Shown piece after piece: positions 24,228 to 31,938 of a stretch of DNA of 41,705 bases (positions are counted from its first letter, which is position 1; every line of letters starts with the position of its first letter). Source of the stretch: CAYQZD01 sp964421875 (GTDB taxonomy: Bacteria; Electryoneota; Tariuqbacteria; Tariuqbacterales; Tariuqbacteraceae); NCBI GenBank assembly GCA_964421875.1, contig CAYQZD010000023.1:1-41705 (forward strand). The letters are read 5' to 3'. The notes under the pieces were generated by a model that worked only from the letters and a program-made list of their open reading frames with translations, made no database searches and was not told the DNA's origin. The translations under genes and the position numbers were made by a program.

Positions 24228-24430
24228 CGTATAAATTCAACTGAAATATCATACCTATAACACCTCCCTTTCCCGGTTTCCCTCGCTATGTTTTTGACTT
24301 TTAATGTAAATATATTTATCTTATTTAGATTAATCCGCTCAATACGGATAAGTATGGCATCGTGGATTTTTGTCCCCTGCCTGCCATAGTTTTTTTCAAT
24401 AACCGAATGATATAAAACGAGTTCAACTCG

Positions 24431-26308
24431 ATGAAGTCCGATTCAACTGTAATAGACATAGAACAGGAAATACTGTTAGGAAACACCGCCATCGCTCGAG
24501 GATTGGTGGAGGCGGGCTGTCATATTGTCACCTCTTATCCCGGCACGCCTTCTTCGGAGATATTACCTGGTGTGGTGATGTACAAGAAGCGCCACAACCT
24601 CGACACCTATATCGAATGGTCGGTCAACGAAAAGGTGGCTTTCGAGGTGGCGCTGGCCGCTTCCTATACGGGTAAACGCGCAGCGGTGATGATGAAGCAG
24701 GTGGGATTAAATGTCGCCGCCGACCCGCTTATGTCCAGCGCCTATACCGGAGTGAAGGGGGGATTTGTGGTCATATCCGCCGACGACCCAGGTCCGCATT
24801 CGTCTCAGACGGAGCAGGACACGCGCTTCTGGGGGCTGTTCGCCAAGGTTCCTGTTTTCGACCCCTCTTCCCCCAGAGAAGCGGCGGCGATGGTCAAGCG
24901 GGCTTTCGAGCTTTCCGAGGAATTCGAGATTCCGGTGATTTTACGGCCGGTGCTGCGGGTTTGCCACGCCAAGCAGAACATCCGCTACAATCCTATTTCG
25001 GACCTGGAGCGGAAAGCTTTTTTCAGGAAGAAACCCAACCGTTGGGCGGCTATCCCCCGGTTCCGGCTTCAGCTTCACACTGAACTTAACCGGAAACTGG
25101 CTGAGATTCAGGCGCGATTCGAGACTTCGGACCTGAATTATGTGGTGGATGAGGATGCTGAAAGCAGTTTAGGTATCATCAGCGGCAATGTGGCTTTCGC
25201 CACGGCGCAGGACCTGCTCAGGGAGCGCGGTCTAAAAGTCCCCATCCTCAAGATTGGGACGCCCCATCCCCTGCCGCAAGGGAAGGCGGCGGATTTTGTC
25301 AAACGATTCGACCGGGTGTTGATTCTGGAGGAGACCGACGCTGTTATCGAGCTTCAAATCAGAGACAAATCCAGGATTTTGGGACGGCTGACCGGCGACG
25401 TTCCCAATCAGGGCGAATTGACTCCCGAAGTGATGGACGGGGCGCTTTCGAAGTTTTTGGGGATAGCGCCTTTGGCGAACAAAGATTCCCAGGACGCTAT
25501 CGGGAATATCATTACAGGCGCGGACTTGCCGGTACGGAAGCCTACGCTGTGCCCGGGCTGTCCGGAGCGGGCGGCGTTCTATGCGATACGTAAGGCTTTT
25601 CCCCGCGCCATTTTCCCCTCGGACATCGGGTGTTACACCCTGGGATTGAATTTGAAGGCGGTGGATACCTGTTTGGATATGGGGGGCGCGGTCACCATCG
25701 CGTGCGGTTTGTATCAAGCCTACAAACACAGCGGCGAGTTCAGACCCATCATCGCCACTATCGGCGATTCGACCTTTTTCCACAGCGGGACGGCTCCGCT
25801 GATGAACGCAGTCTATAACGACGCGCGGTTCACCTTGATAATTTTGGACAACGAGATAACGGCGATGACGGGGATGCAGCCCACTCCGGGGACCGGAGGA
25901 CTCCCGGACGGCAGTCAGGGAGTAAAGATTCCTCTGGAGCAGATAGTGGAGGGTTGCGGGGTGCGTTTTATGTGCCTGGCTGACCCTTACGATATTCCGG
26001 GGATGATCGCTCACGTCAAGGATGCGGTGGCTTTCAATCAGTCTCCTGAGGGGGGCGTGGCGGTGATAATCGCCCGGTTCCCCTGCGTGCTGCACCAGCC
26101 GCAGGTTTTGCGGGAGCGGCAGGTGGTATTGGATATCACCGAGGAGTGCAACGGCTGTATGGTTTGCGTGGGGCAGTTCGAATGTCCGGCGCTGGTTCCA
26201 ATCAAGAGCGAGAAGCGGGTGGAAATCGACCGCAAAATCTGTGTGAACTGCGGTCTTTGCGTCATCACCTGCCCCTTCGACGCTATTGTGCCCCGGAACG
26301 GGAAGTAG
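24431..26308 (+). CDS. iorA: Indolepyruvate:ferredoxin oxidoreductase, alpha subunit
   Basis: This 625-residue cytoplasmic subunit binds thiamine diphosphate and Fe-S clusters. With IorB it oxidatively decarboxylates aryl pyruvates, made from aromatic amino acids by transamination, to acyl-CoA and reduced ferredoxin. The N-terminus (GNTAIARGLVEAGCHIVTSYPGTPSSEI) is the typical pyrimidine domain. CPGCPERAAFYAI and SDIGCYTLG begin the TPP-binding domain, which continues with TIGDSTFFHSG and LDNEITAMTGMQPTPG. The last 55 residues form a ferredoxin domain with ECNGCMVCVGQFECP and CVNCGLCVITCP, although the first cluster motif has an extra residue spacing. The partner iorB lies 148 bases downstream, separated by a heptad array. 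Confidence 0.95.
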   Translation: MKSDSTVIDIEQEILLGNTAIARGLVEAGCHIVTSYPGTPSSEILPGVVMYKKRHNLDTYIEWSVNEKVAFEVALAASYTGKRAAVMMKQVGLNVAADPLMSSAYTGVKGGFVVISADDPGPHSSQTEQDTRFWGLFAKVPVFDPSSPREAAAMVKRAFELSEEFEIPVILRPVLRVCHAKQNIRYNPISDLERKAFFRKKPNRWAAIPRFRLQLHTELNRKLAEIQARFETSDLNYVVDEDAESSLGIISGNVAFATAQDLLRERGLKVPILKIGTPHPLPQGKAADFVKRFDRVLILEETDAVIELQIRDKSRILGRLTGDVPNQGELTPEVMDGALSKFLGIAPLANKDSQDAIGNIITGADLPVRKPTLCPGCPERAAFYAIRKAFPRAIFPSDIGCYTLGLNLKAVDTCLDMGGAVTIACGLYQAYKHSGEFRPIIATIGDSTFFHSGTAPLMNAVYNDARFTLIILDNEITAMTGMQPTPGTGGLPDGSQGVKIPLEQIVEGCGVRFMCLADPYDIPGMIAHVKDAVAFNQSPEGGVAVIIARFPCVLHQPQVLRERQVVLDITEECNGCMVCVGQFECPALVPIKSEKRVEIDRKICVNCGLCVITCPFDAIVPRNGK

Positions 26309-26309
26309 T

Positions 26310-26351
26310 GGTTGGTGGTTGGTGGTTGGTGATTAGTGGTTGGTGATTGGT
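26310..26351. repeat. Heptad array of GRTTRGT type (six units) after iorA
   Basis: The units ggttggt (three times), gattagt, ggttggt and gattggt begin 2 nt after the iorA stop codon. The GG pairs could form a two-layer G-quadruplex, similar in pattern to the thrombin aptamer. Confidence 0.85.
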
Positions 26352-26393
26352 AAAAAATTCATAGGCTATTACGGCTATTAAGGGAATGCATAG

Positions 26394-26412
26394 GGCGGAA
26401 TCTTATTCCGCC
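26394..26412. repeat. Inverted repeat GGCGGAAT/ATTCCGCC
   Basis: A perfect 8-bp stem with a three-base loop lies between iorA and iorB. It belongs to the same loose family as the repeats at 1032 and 27942. Confidence 0.6.
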
Positions 26413-26456
26413 GATATTACTAATTTCGTCCGTTATCAATAAGAAAACAATAAATT

Positions 26457-27026
26457 ATGAATCATAAAATCGTGTTAGCGGGGGTGGGGGGACAGGGGAT
26501 ACTTTTTTCCACAAAGATACTATCGGAGGCTGCCGCTGCCCGGGGTAACGACATTATCGGTTCGGAGACTCACGGGATGTCCCAGCGGGGCGGTTCGGTG
26601 GCGAGTTTCCTCAAAATCGGTGAATACTCCAGCCCTTTGATAATGAAAGGTGAGGCGGATTTCCTTTATACATTTCATCGGGACGAGACTATCCGCAATA
26701 TGGTTTATCTTAAGAAGGGGGGCTGCTGCTTCGCGGACGCTCCAAATGGAATTTTCACGCCGGAACTGCTGAGATGGTTGTCGGATAACGGGATTAGCGC
26801 AAAGACCCTTCCCGCGGGGGAGATGGCTTTGCAGATGGGGGCGCCGATGTCCGCCAATCTGGTGCTGCTGGGATTTTCAGCGGCTCAGTCGGAGAGCCCT
26901 TTCAGCGCCGATGAACTCAAAGAGACGATAACGCGGGTGACTCCGAAGCGTTTCCTCGAAGCTAATATGAAATGCTTCGAGGCCGGTTTGGAAGCCGAAG
27001 GGTATGAAGTTACAAGTATCAAGTAA
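26457..27026 (+). CDS. iorB: Indolepyruvate:ferredoxin oxidoreductase, beta subunit
   Basis: This 189-residue cytoplasmic gamma/beta-type subunit pairs with IorA. It has the family start KIVLAGVGGQGILFSTKIL, then the conserved ETHGMSQRGGSVASFLKIG and APMSANLVLLG. Its length is normal for IorB. The last codons, the stop codon and the following 15 bases are part of an AAGTTAC/AAGTATC heptad array, so the final residues EVTSIK derive from repeat sequence. It is probably expressed with iorA despite the 148-base gap. Confidence 0.93.
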   Translation: MNHKIVLAGVGGQGILFSTKILSEAAAARGNDIIGSETHGMSQRGGSVASFLKIGEYSSPLIMKGEADFLYTFHRDETIRNMVYLKKGGCCFADAPNGIFTPELLRWLSDNGISAKTLPAGEMALQMGAPMSANLVLLGFSAAQSESPFSADELKETITRVTPKRFLEANMKCFEAGLEAEGYEVTSIK

Positions 27027-27041
27027 CAAGTTACAAGTATA
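27007..27041. repeat. Heptad array overlapping the iorB 3' end
   Basis: The units aagttac, aagtatc, aagtaac, aagttac and aagtata run from six codons before the iorB stop codon into the intergenic DNA. The TAA stop lies within the third unit. Confidence 0.85.
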
Positions 27042-27090
27042 AATTCCGTGATTGAAGTGTAATGCGGGGGGATGAATCCTATAAGCGTAT

Positions 27091-27184
27091 AAACCTTCAT
27101 GCGAGGATTTCTTTCGCGACCTCACGCAACTTAGCATGAAAATTCACGGCTCGCATATAGGCGCTGCCACTATTTTCAAGGTAA
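27091..27184 (+). repeat. 94-bp duplicated element, copy 1 (upstream of ompH)
   Basis: This stretch aligns to 28021-28114 without gaps, with 15 differences in 94 positions. Blocks CTTTCGCGAC, AATTCACGGC and TATTTTCAAGGTAA are identical. A GCGAGG...CCTC stem is kept in part (one G-C pair here is A-T in copy 2). Unlike copy 2 it is not followed directly by a start codon. Confidence 0.85.
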
Positions 27185-27213
27185 ATAAGCGTATTTGTAT
27201 GTTTTTATAAGGA

Positions 27214-27325
27214 CGAAGCATTTTTTCAAGCACTTGTATATATTGTCATTACCTAAAAATGCTTCGCCCCTACGAAGAAGGATTCCGGCTGCGCCGGAAT
27301 GACAGGTGGTGGGTTGAAACCCACC
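27214..27325. repeat. Three inverted repeats upstream of ompH
   Basis: CGAAGCATTTTT at 27214-27225 pairs perfectly with AAAAATGCTTCG at 27255-27266. ATTCCGGC-tgc-GCCGGAAT lies at 27282-27300 and is followed by GACA. GGTGGGTT-ga-AACCCACC lies at 27308-27325. They belong to three different intergenic repeat types. Confidence 0.8.
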
Positions 27326-27377
27326 CAGCAAACATACCTTATGAAAAAATGTAACATACTAATAATTTGGAAGTAAA

Positions 27378-27893
27378 ATGAAACGGATTTTGACGTTGGC
27401 AGTTATGCTTTCGGTGTTGTCGTTTTTAGCCGGGACTGTGGGGGCGAAGGACCTTAAGATCGGTTATATCGAAGCGGAGAAGATTTTGAGTGAATGCCAG
27501 GAGTATAAGGACGCGGAAAAACAGTTAAAGGAGGAGGAGCAGGAGTACACACGGCAGGCTCGGCAGATGGAGATGGATATCAAGAACCTGGAAGACGAAA
27601 TCGACGCCCAGTCTTTGATGTGGTCCGATGAGAAGAAGCAGGAGAAGAAGCAGCAGTATCAACAACTGGTGTTGAACTACCAGCGGTTTCTCAAGGAGAC
27701 CGAAAGCAAGATGTATCAACGCAACCTGGAGATGTCTAAGCCGATAATCGACAAGATTAACGACATCATCAACAAGATTGGCGAGGAGGGCGGTTACGAC
27801 ATTATTTTCGACGCCAGCGCCGGCAACATAGTATTCGCCAAGCCGGAATTCGACCTGACGGAACTGGTGATTGAGGAGATGAAGAAGAAATAG
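27378..27893 (+). CDS. ompH: OmpH/Skp-family periplasmic chaperone
   Basis: This 171-residue exported protein has a signal peptide (MKRILTLAVMLSVLSFLAG, cleaved near VGA-K). The Skp-like core begins DLKIGYIEAEKIL. A long charged coiled-coil forms the tentacles (about residues 45-115). It closes with GGYDIIFDASAGNIVFAKPEFDLTELV, typical of the family. Skp chaperones carry unfolded outer-membrane proteins through the periplasm. It precedes lpxD, the usual order in the envelope gene cluster. bamA is not in the window. Confidence 0.92.
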   Translation: MKRILTLAVMLSVLSFLAGTVGAKDLKIGYIEAEKILSECQEYKDAEKQLKEEEQEYTRQARQMEMDIKNLEDEIDAQSLMWSDEKKQEKKQQYQQLVLNYQRFLKETESKMYQRNLEMSKPIIDKINDIINKIGEEGGYDIIFDASAGNIVFAKPEFDLTELVIEEMKKK

Positions 27894-27935
27894 GCTGCCG
27901 GTTACAAGCTGCCTGTTACCGGTTGCCGGTTATAG
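27894..27935. repeat. Heptad array directly after the ompH stop codon
   Basis: The units gctgccg, gttacaa, gctgcct, gttaccg, gttgccg and gttatag start at the base following TAG. Alternation of GCTGCC and GTTACC units suggests duplication of pairs. Confidence 0.8.
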
Positions 27936-27941
27936 GAAATC

Positions 27942-28012
27942 GGTGGGTTGAAACCCACCCTACAATTATTATGACTCGCGGACTTTTGGACTTGTGGACT
28001 TGCAGACTTATT
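27942..28012. repeat. GGTGGGTT palindrome and octad array
   Basis: GGTGGGTT-ga-AACCCACC at 27942-27959 is identical to the copy at 27308. Five octads (gactcgcg, gacttttg, gacttgtg, gacttgca, gacttatt) lie at 27973-28012. The same octad type abuts the RsbW-like gene at 35551-35582. Confidence 0.8.
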
Positions 28013-28020
28013 TTTAGGAT

Positions 28021-28114
28021 AAGCCTCCATACGAGGCTCTCTTTCGCGACCTCGTACAACTTAAGATGAAAATTCACGGCTCGCGTATAAACGCAGCCGC
28101 TATTTTCAAGGTAA
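28021..28114 (+). repeat. 94-bp duplicated element, copy 2 (lpxD leader)
   Basis: This second copy of the element at 27091-27184 ends with AAGGTAATAAA directly before the lpxD ATG, so it supplies the ribosome-binding region. It can form TACGAGG/CCTCGTA (28030-28036 with 28050-28056), a perfect 7-bp stem over a CTTTCGCGA-containing loop, and a second stem GGCT...AGCC. Confidence 0.85.
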
Positions 28115-28118
28115 TAAA

Positions 28119-29135
28119 ATGAGACTATCTCAAATTGCGGAACGGGTTTCCGGTTCGGTCGAAGGGGAAGACATAGAGATTAGCGGAATCAACACTCTGA
28201 CCGAAGCCATTGCAGGGGAAATCACCTTCCTCTCCAATCCCCGCTACGCCAGGCTGGTGCCGGATACCAAGGCCTCGGCGATAATAATCGACCGGAAGTT
28301 TCCCAAACCGGAAATCCCGGTGGTCAGAGCCGACAATCCCTATCATGCTACGCTGATGGTGGTGAAGCTGTTTTACCCGGAACCGGAGCCCAGGATTAAA
28401 GGAATCCACCCCGGCGCGGTGATTACCGACACCGCTCGGTTGGGTCAAGACGCGGGGATTGGACCCGGGGTGGTTATCGGCGAAAATGCGGTTATCGGGG
28501 ATAGGGTCAGCATCGGCGCTAATACGGTGATAGAAGCTAACGTGGAAATCGGGGACGATTCTTTTATTCACTCCCGGGTCACCATCCGGCACGATGTAAA
28601 AATCGGGAAACGAGTTATAATTCACTCAGGCGCGGTGGTCGGTTCGGAAGGATTCGGTTTTGCGCCGGTGGAGGGGCGTTTCGAAAAGATACCTCAGGTG
28701 GGCACGGTGGTAGTTGAGGACGATGTGGATATCGGCGCTAACACCTGTATCGACCGGGCATTTTTGGGGGTGACCCGCATCTGCCAAGGAGCTAAGCTGG
28801 ACAACCTTATACAGATTGCACACAACGTGGAGGTGGGGGCGCACACGGTTATCGCGGCGCAGACCGGTATTTCCGGCTCCACCCGCATCGGCCAGGGGGT
28901 GATGATGGGGGGTCAGGTAGGGACGGTGGGCCATATCGAAATCGGCGACGGAGTGAAAGTAGGGGCACAGTCTGGAGTTTCCAAGGACACGCCTCCCGGA
29001 ATTACCATATTCGGCTATCCCGCCCGGCCCATAATGGAGACCAAGCGCATCGAAGCTTCACTGCGGAAACTGCCGGAGATGTTGAAACAGCTCGCCCGGC
29101 TGGAAAAGACGGTTGAGGAACTTAAGGGGAAGTGA
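28119..29135 (+). CDS. lpxD: UDP-3-O-acylglucosamine N-acyltransferase
   Basis: This 338-residue cytoplasmic enzyme performs the third step of lipid A synthesis, adding the N-linked hydroxyacyl chain. Residues 1-95 are the uridine-binding N-terminal domain (EITFLSNPRY). Residues 97-300 are left-handed beta-helix hexapeptide repeats (IGENAVIGDRVSIGANTVI). The catalytic histidine is His235 in NLIQIAHNVEVG. The C-terminal helix (RKLPEMLKQLARLEKTVEELKGK) is normal. Its length fits the family. It lies between ompH and an LVIVD protein gene. Its leader is the 94-base repeat, and a heptad array begins at its stop codon. Confidence 0.95.
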   Translation: MRLSQIAERVSGSVEGEDIEISGINTLTEAIAGEITFLSNPRYARLVPDTKASAIIIDRKFPKPEIPVVRADNPYHATLMVVKLFYPEPEPRIKGIHPGAVITDTARLGQDAGIGPGVVIGENAVIGDRVSIGANTVIEANVEIGDDSFIHSRVTIRHDVKIGKRVIIHSGAVVGSEGFGFAPVEGRFEKIPQVGTVVVEDDVDIGANTCIDRAFLGVTRICQGAKLDNLIQIAHNVEVGAHTVIAAQTGISGSTRIGQGVMMGGQVGTVGHIEIGDGVKVGAQSGVSKDTPPGITIFGYPARPIMETKRIEASLRKLPEMLKQLARLEKTVEELKGK

Positions 29136-29179
29136 GTTGGTGGTTGGTGGTTGGTGGTTGGTGAATAGTGGTTGGTGGT
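29135..29179. repeat. Heptad array of GRTTRGT type at the lpxD stop codon
   Basis: The units agttggt, ggttggt (three times), gaatagt, ggttggt and a partial unit begin at the last base of the TGA stop. It has the same GG spacing as the array after iorA, compatible with a two-layer G-quadruplex. Confidence 0.85.
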
Positions 29180-29241
29180 AAAGAACCACCTTTCAAATAT
29201 GTATGACCCGCAGACCTTTTTCATTACAGTCGAGAATATTC

Positions 29242-29320
29242 GGGCATGTTGCCGAAATCCTATTTCCGTGGTGTCGGGTCCCCGCACCCGACACCAAGTA
29301 ACTATTATTATTGAATATAT
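29242..29320 (-). repeat. 79-bp dispersed element, copy 2
   Basis: This is the reverse-complement copy of 20405-20483. The central palindrome GGTGTCGGGT-ccccgc-ACCCGACACC is at 29270-29295. The element lies 57 bases upstream of the LVIVD/T9SS gene. Confidence 0.8.
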
Positions 29321-29376
29321 AGTTGAATACGGAGATTCGAAAACACATATGAACCATTTGGGAAACAGCCCCGTTT

Positions 29377-31698
29377 ATGTTCAGTAGAAAAATGTACATA
29401 AATCTAAGCGCCATCATTTTAATTCTATGCGCAGCCATTTCCGCTTTTGCCGGCGCCCCGGATATTTACCCCTGGAGCGGTGAATCGAAGGCTGTGCCGG
29501 ATTTCAAGTTCAACGGCAGCAGCGACGATGTTTTTCATCTGGGCTCGGCGGTATTCCCCGGCGATTTCTATGATATTCTGTATCACGATGGGCATATCTG
29601 GATTGCCGACGGGGAACAGAGTTACAGCGGGAATTTAAAGGTATATTCCGTTTTCGACCCTGCCAATCCCGAATTAGTCGGCGCAGTGTCTATCCCCGGC
29701 AGTAACGCATTTCGACTGGATAAACTGGGAGACAGGATTTGCGTGTCGGCGGAAGGACGGGGTATTCTCATCTATGACGGTTCCAACCCTCAGAACCCTC
29801 AATTCCTTGGGGAATGCGCAGTATCCACTACTGTGAACGATATAGACCAGCTTGGCGATGTGATTTTCGCCTACAGCGCAACTACCGGGCTGGCGGCAGT
29901 GGACATCTCGAATCCTGCGAGCCCTCAGCTTATATCATCGCTTCAGATTCCGGGTAATGTGTATTCATTGACGGTGACCGACGACAGTCTGCTGATTACC
30001 GCTAACGGCAGTTCGGGGCTGAAGTTCTACGATGTGCGCGACCTCAGCCAAATGCGGGAGATTGGAGAAGTTACGCTTCAGGGGAATGGTTTTTTCGATG
30101 TTGTCCATAACGACAGGGCGGTTTTTGCGCTGTACCGCTCGTCGATGATAAATCGCGGGGGATTTGCTGCGGTCGATGTTTCGAATCCACCGAATTTTTC
30201 TATTATCAGTCAATCCGGAATTTTCGGCGTAGTTTTATTTCCCAATGTGGGGCTTGAAACTTCGGGCGACACCCTCTATTTCGCCGCGGGTCAAACCGGG
30301 ATGCAGATATGGGATATTTCGAATCCCTCCGCGCCGGTTCGTTACGGCGGCTATGGGGGGGCGATTCCTTTCCCGCCGGCTCTGGCAAGATGGTCGACCC
30401 GGGTCACTTCCGGGGGAGGATACGCCTATTCTATTTCGCCCGACCGGCTGAGTTTTCCCACCAGGCACGAAGTGTATTTGTTCGACATCTCCGACATAAC
30501 CGATCCTCATCCCATCGGGACCATCGCTCCGCCTTCATATATCAACAAATCGGCCGGGGCGGGGGATTACGCCTATGTCGCGGCGGGTCAGGACGGGATT
30601 ATCAGTGTCGATATTTCCAATCCGAGGGAACCATTCATAGTCGGTCAGACGGAATTTTCCAGCCTCTATTTCAAGGGGATGAACTTAATAGTCGAAGATA
30701 CTACGGTTTATATCAACGGCGGTGAGATGGCTCTGGGGATTGTGTCGGTCGCCAATCCGGAGAGTCCGGCGGTAATCTCGGAATTTACCACCTATATTAA
30801 TCATTATACGGATATCGACAAGGAAGGAAATCTGGCAGTGGTTTCCGGGTGGGGAGTTAGTCCTTCGCCGCCGGGATGGATAGAAGTAATCGAGGTTTCG
30901 AATCCTGCGGCGCCGCAGGAACTGGGATTCCTCAATCTCGGTGTTCACTGCAAAGGTCTGGATATCGTCGATACGCTGGTCTATGTCGCCTTTCAGGAGG
31001 GACTGGGAATCGTTGATTTGAGCGACCCTTATTCACCAACGCTGATAAGCCAATTGTCTACCGGAGCGGGCGCGCACGATGTCAAGGTGCGGGATAGTAT
31101 CGCTTATCTAATCGACCAATCCAACGGATTGATAATAATCGATTACGGTAATCCTCGCAGTCCTCATACAATTTCCTCAACTCCGCTGCCGGATATGCCG
31201 TCAGAGATGGCGCTCGCCGGGGATACGGTTTATATCGCCGACAATTCCTCGCTGGTTGTAATAGATGTTTCGAATCTACTCAATCCGGTAATCAGAGATG
31301 TGATTCCGGTCGATGGCTACGCTTACGGTGTATCCCAGGACGAGGGCAGGATTTTTCTCTGTGATTATTACGGTTTCCATATCTATTCCCATCAATATTC
31401 AAATATCGGAAACACCGCATCCGCAGAGATTCCCAGGACAGAATGTCTGCTGTCCGGTTATCCCAATCCGTTCAATAGTGAAGCCTCGCTGGAATTTCAT
31501 ATTCAGCAGGCTTGTGATGTCCGGCTCGTGGTTTATAACTTGATGGGGCAGGAAGTGGCTGAAGTATTCAAGGGCAGGCTGCCGCAGGGGAGGCACAGCA
31601 AGCGGTTTAACGCCGGCGGACTATCCAGCGGGATGTATTTTTACCGGCTTCAGGGGGAGGGATTCGATTATTTTTGTAAGGCGATATTGCTGAAATGA
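29377..31698 (+). CDS. Secreted LVIVD-repeat protein with T9SS sorting domain
   Basis: This 773-residue exported protein has a signal peptide with a basic start (MFSRKMYINLSAIILIL, cleavage near AFA-G). A long series of LVIVD repeats follows, forming beta-propeller blades (for example LAAVDISNPASPQLISSL, LVVIDVSNLLNPVIRDV). The last 83 residues are a type IX secretion sorting domain with GYPNPFNSEASLEF, VYNLMGQEV and GGLSSGMYFYRL. The protein is therefore expected at the cell surface or outside. ATG 29377 is preferred over 29392 because it supplies the positive residues of the signal. The gene interrupts the lipid A cluster between lpxD and lpxC-fabZ. Its ligand is unknown. Confidence 0.88.
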   Translation: MFSRKMYINLSAIILILCAAISAFAGAPDIYPWSGESKAVPDFKFNGSSDDVFHLGSAVFPGDFYDILYHDGHIWIADGEQSYSGNLKVYSVFDPANPELVGAVSIPGSNAFRLDKLGDRICVSAEGRGILIYDGSNPQNPQFLGECAVSTTVNDIDQLGDVIFAYSATTGLAAVDISNPASPQLISSLQIPGNVYSLTVTDDSLLITANGSSGLKFYDVRDLSQMREIGEVTLQGNGFFDVVHNDRAVFALYRSSMINRGGFAAVDVSNPPNFSIISQSGIFGVVLFPNVGLETSGDTLYFAAGQTGMQIWDISNPSAPVRYGGYGGAIPFPPALARWSTRVTSGGGYAYSISPDRLSFPTRHEVYLFDISDITDPHPIGTIAPPSYINKSAGAGDYAYVAAGQDGIISVDISNPREPFIVGQTEFSSLYFKGMNLIVEDTTVYINGGEMALGIVSVANPESPAVISEFTTYINHYTDIDKEGNLAVVSGWGVSPSPPGWIEVIEVSNPAAPQELGFLNLGVHCKGLDIVDTLVYVAFQEGLGIVDLSDPYSPTLISQLSTGAGAHDVKVRDSIAYLIDQSNGLIIIDYGNPRSPHTISSTPLPDMPSEMALAGDTVYIADNSSLVVIDVSNLLNPVIRDVIPVDGYAYGVSQDEGRIFLCDYYGFHIYSHQYSNIGNTASAEIPRTECLLSGYPNPFNSEASLEFHIQQACDVRLVVYNLMGQEVAEVFKGRLPQGRHSKRFNAGGLSSGMYFYRLQGEGFDYFCKAILLK

Positions 31699-31759
31699 TT
31701 CGGGGCGCTTAATTCGTTATGATGATTTAACCTGAATTATCCGTGAATTAATTATAATA

Positions 31760-31864
31760 GACAGGATTAACAAGATTTACAGGATATTAATTCTAAATTA
31801 ATTTCAGAATATTAGAATACAGCTATTTTATAAGACATATCTTGTTAATCATGTAAATCATGTC
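31760..31864. repeat. Inverted repeat with 9-nt internal period
   Basis: The left arm 31760-31785 (GGATTAACAAGATTTACAGG core) and the right arm 31839-31864 (ATCTTGTTAATCATGTAAAT core) are inverted copies with about five differences. Both arms are built of 9-nt near-repeats. The 53-base centre is AT-rich. No coding capacity is seen. Confidence 0.65.
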
Positions 31865-31938
31865 AAATTTATGAATTGATAAGGTTAAATAGCGGGTTGA
31901 AATCCACACTATAAATATAAAATAGTTACGATATATAA

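Larger units (their letters stand above)
24051..24430. other. Intergenic region with repeats, upstream of iorA
   Basis: These 380 bases contain a heptad array (24080-24100), a perfect AGGTCT palindrome (24117-24150) and GTGGATT-a-AATCCAC (24213-24227). An AT-rich stretch precedes iorA. No gene was found, and no clear promoter was found in the AT-rich part. Confidence 0.55.
27027..27377. other. Intergenic region upstream of ompH, filled with repeats
   Basis: The region contains the end of the iorB heptad array, one copy of a 94-base repeat (27091-27184) and an inverted repeat with 12-base arms (27214-27266). A CCGGC palindrome and a GGTGGGTT palindrome lie at 27282-27325. No gene or clear promoter was found. 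Confidence 0.6.

Noticed and set aside
25232..26095. 287-codon minus-strand frame inside iorA
   Set aside because: It is antisense to the conserved TPP-binding region of iorA.
27973..28012. CRISPR array
   Set aside because: The repeated unit is only 8 nt, with no spacers of regular length and no cas genes.
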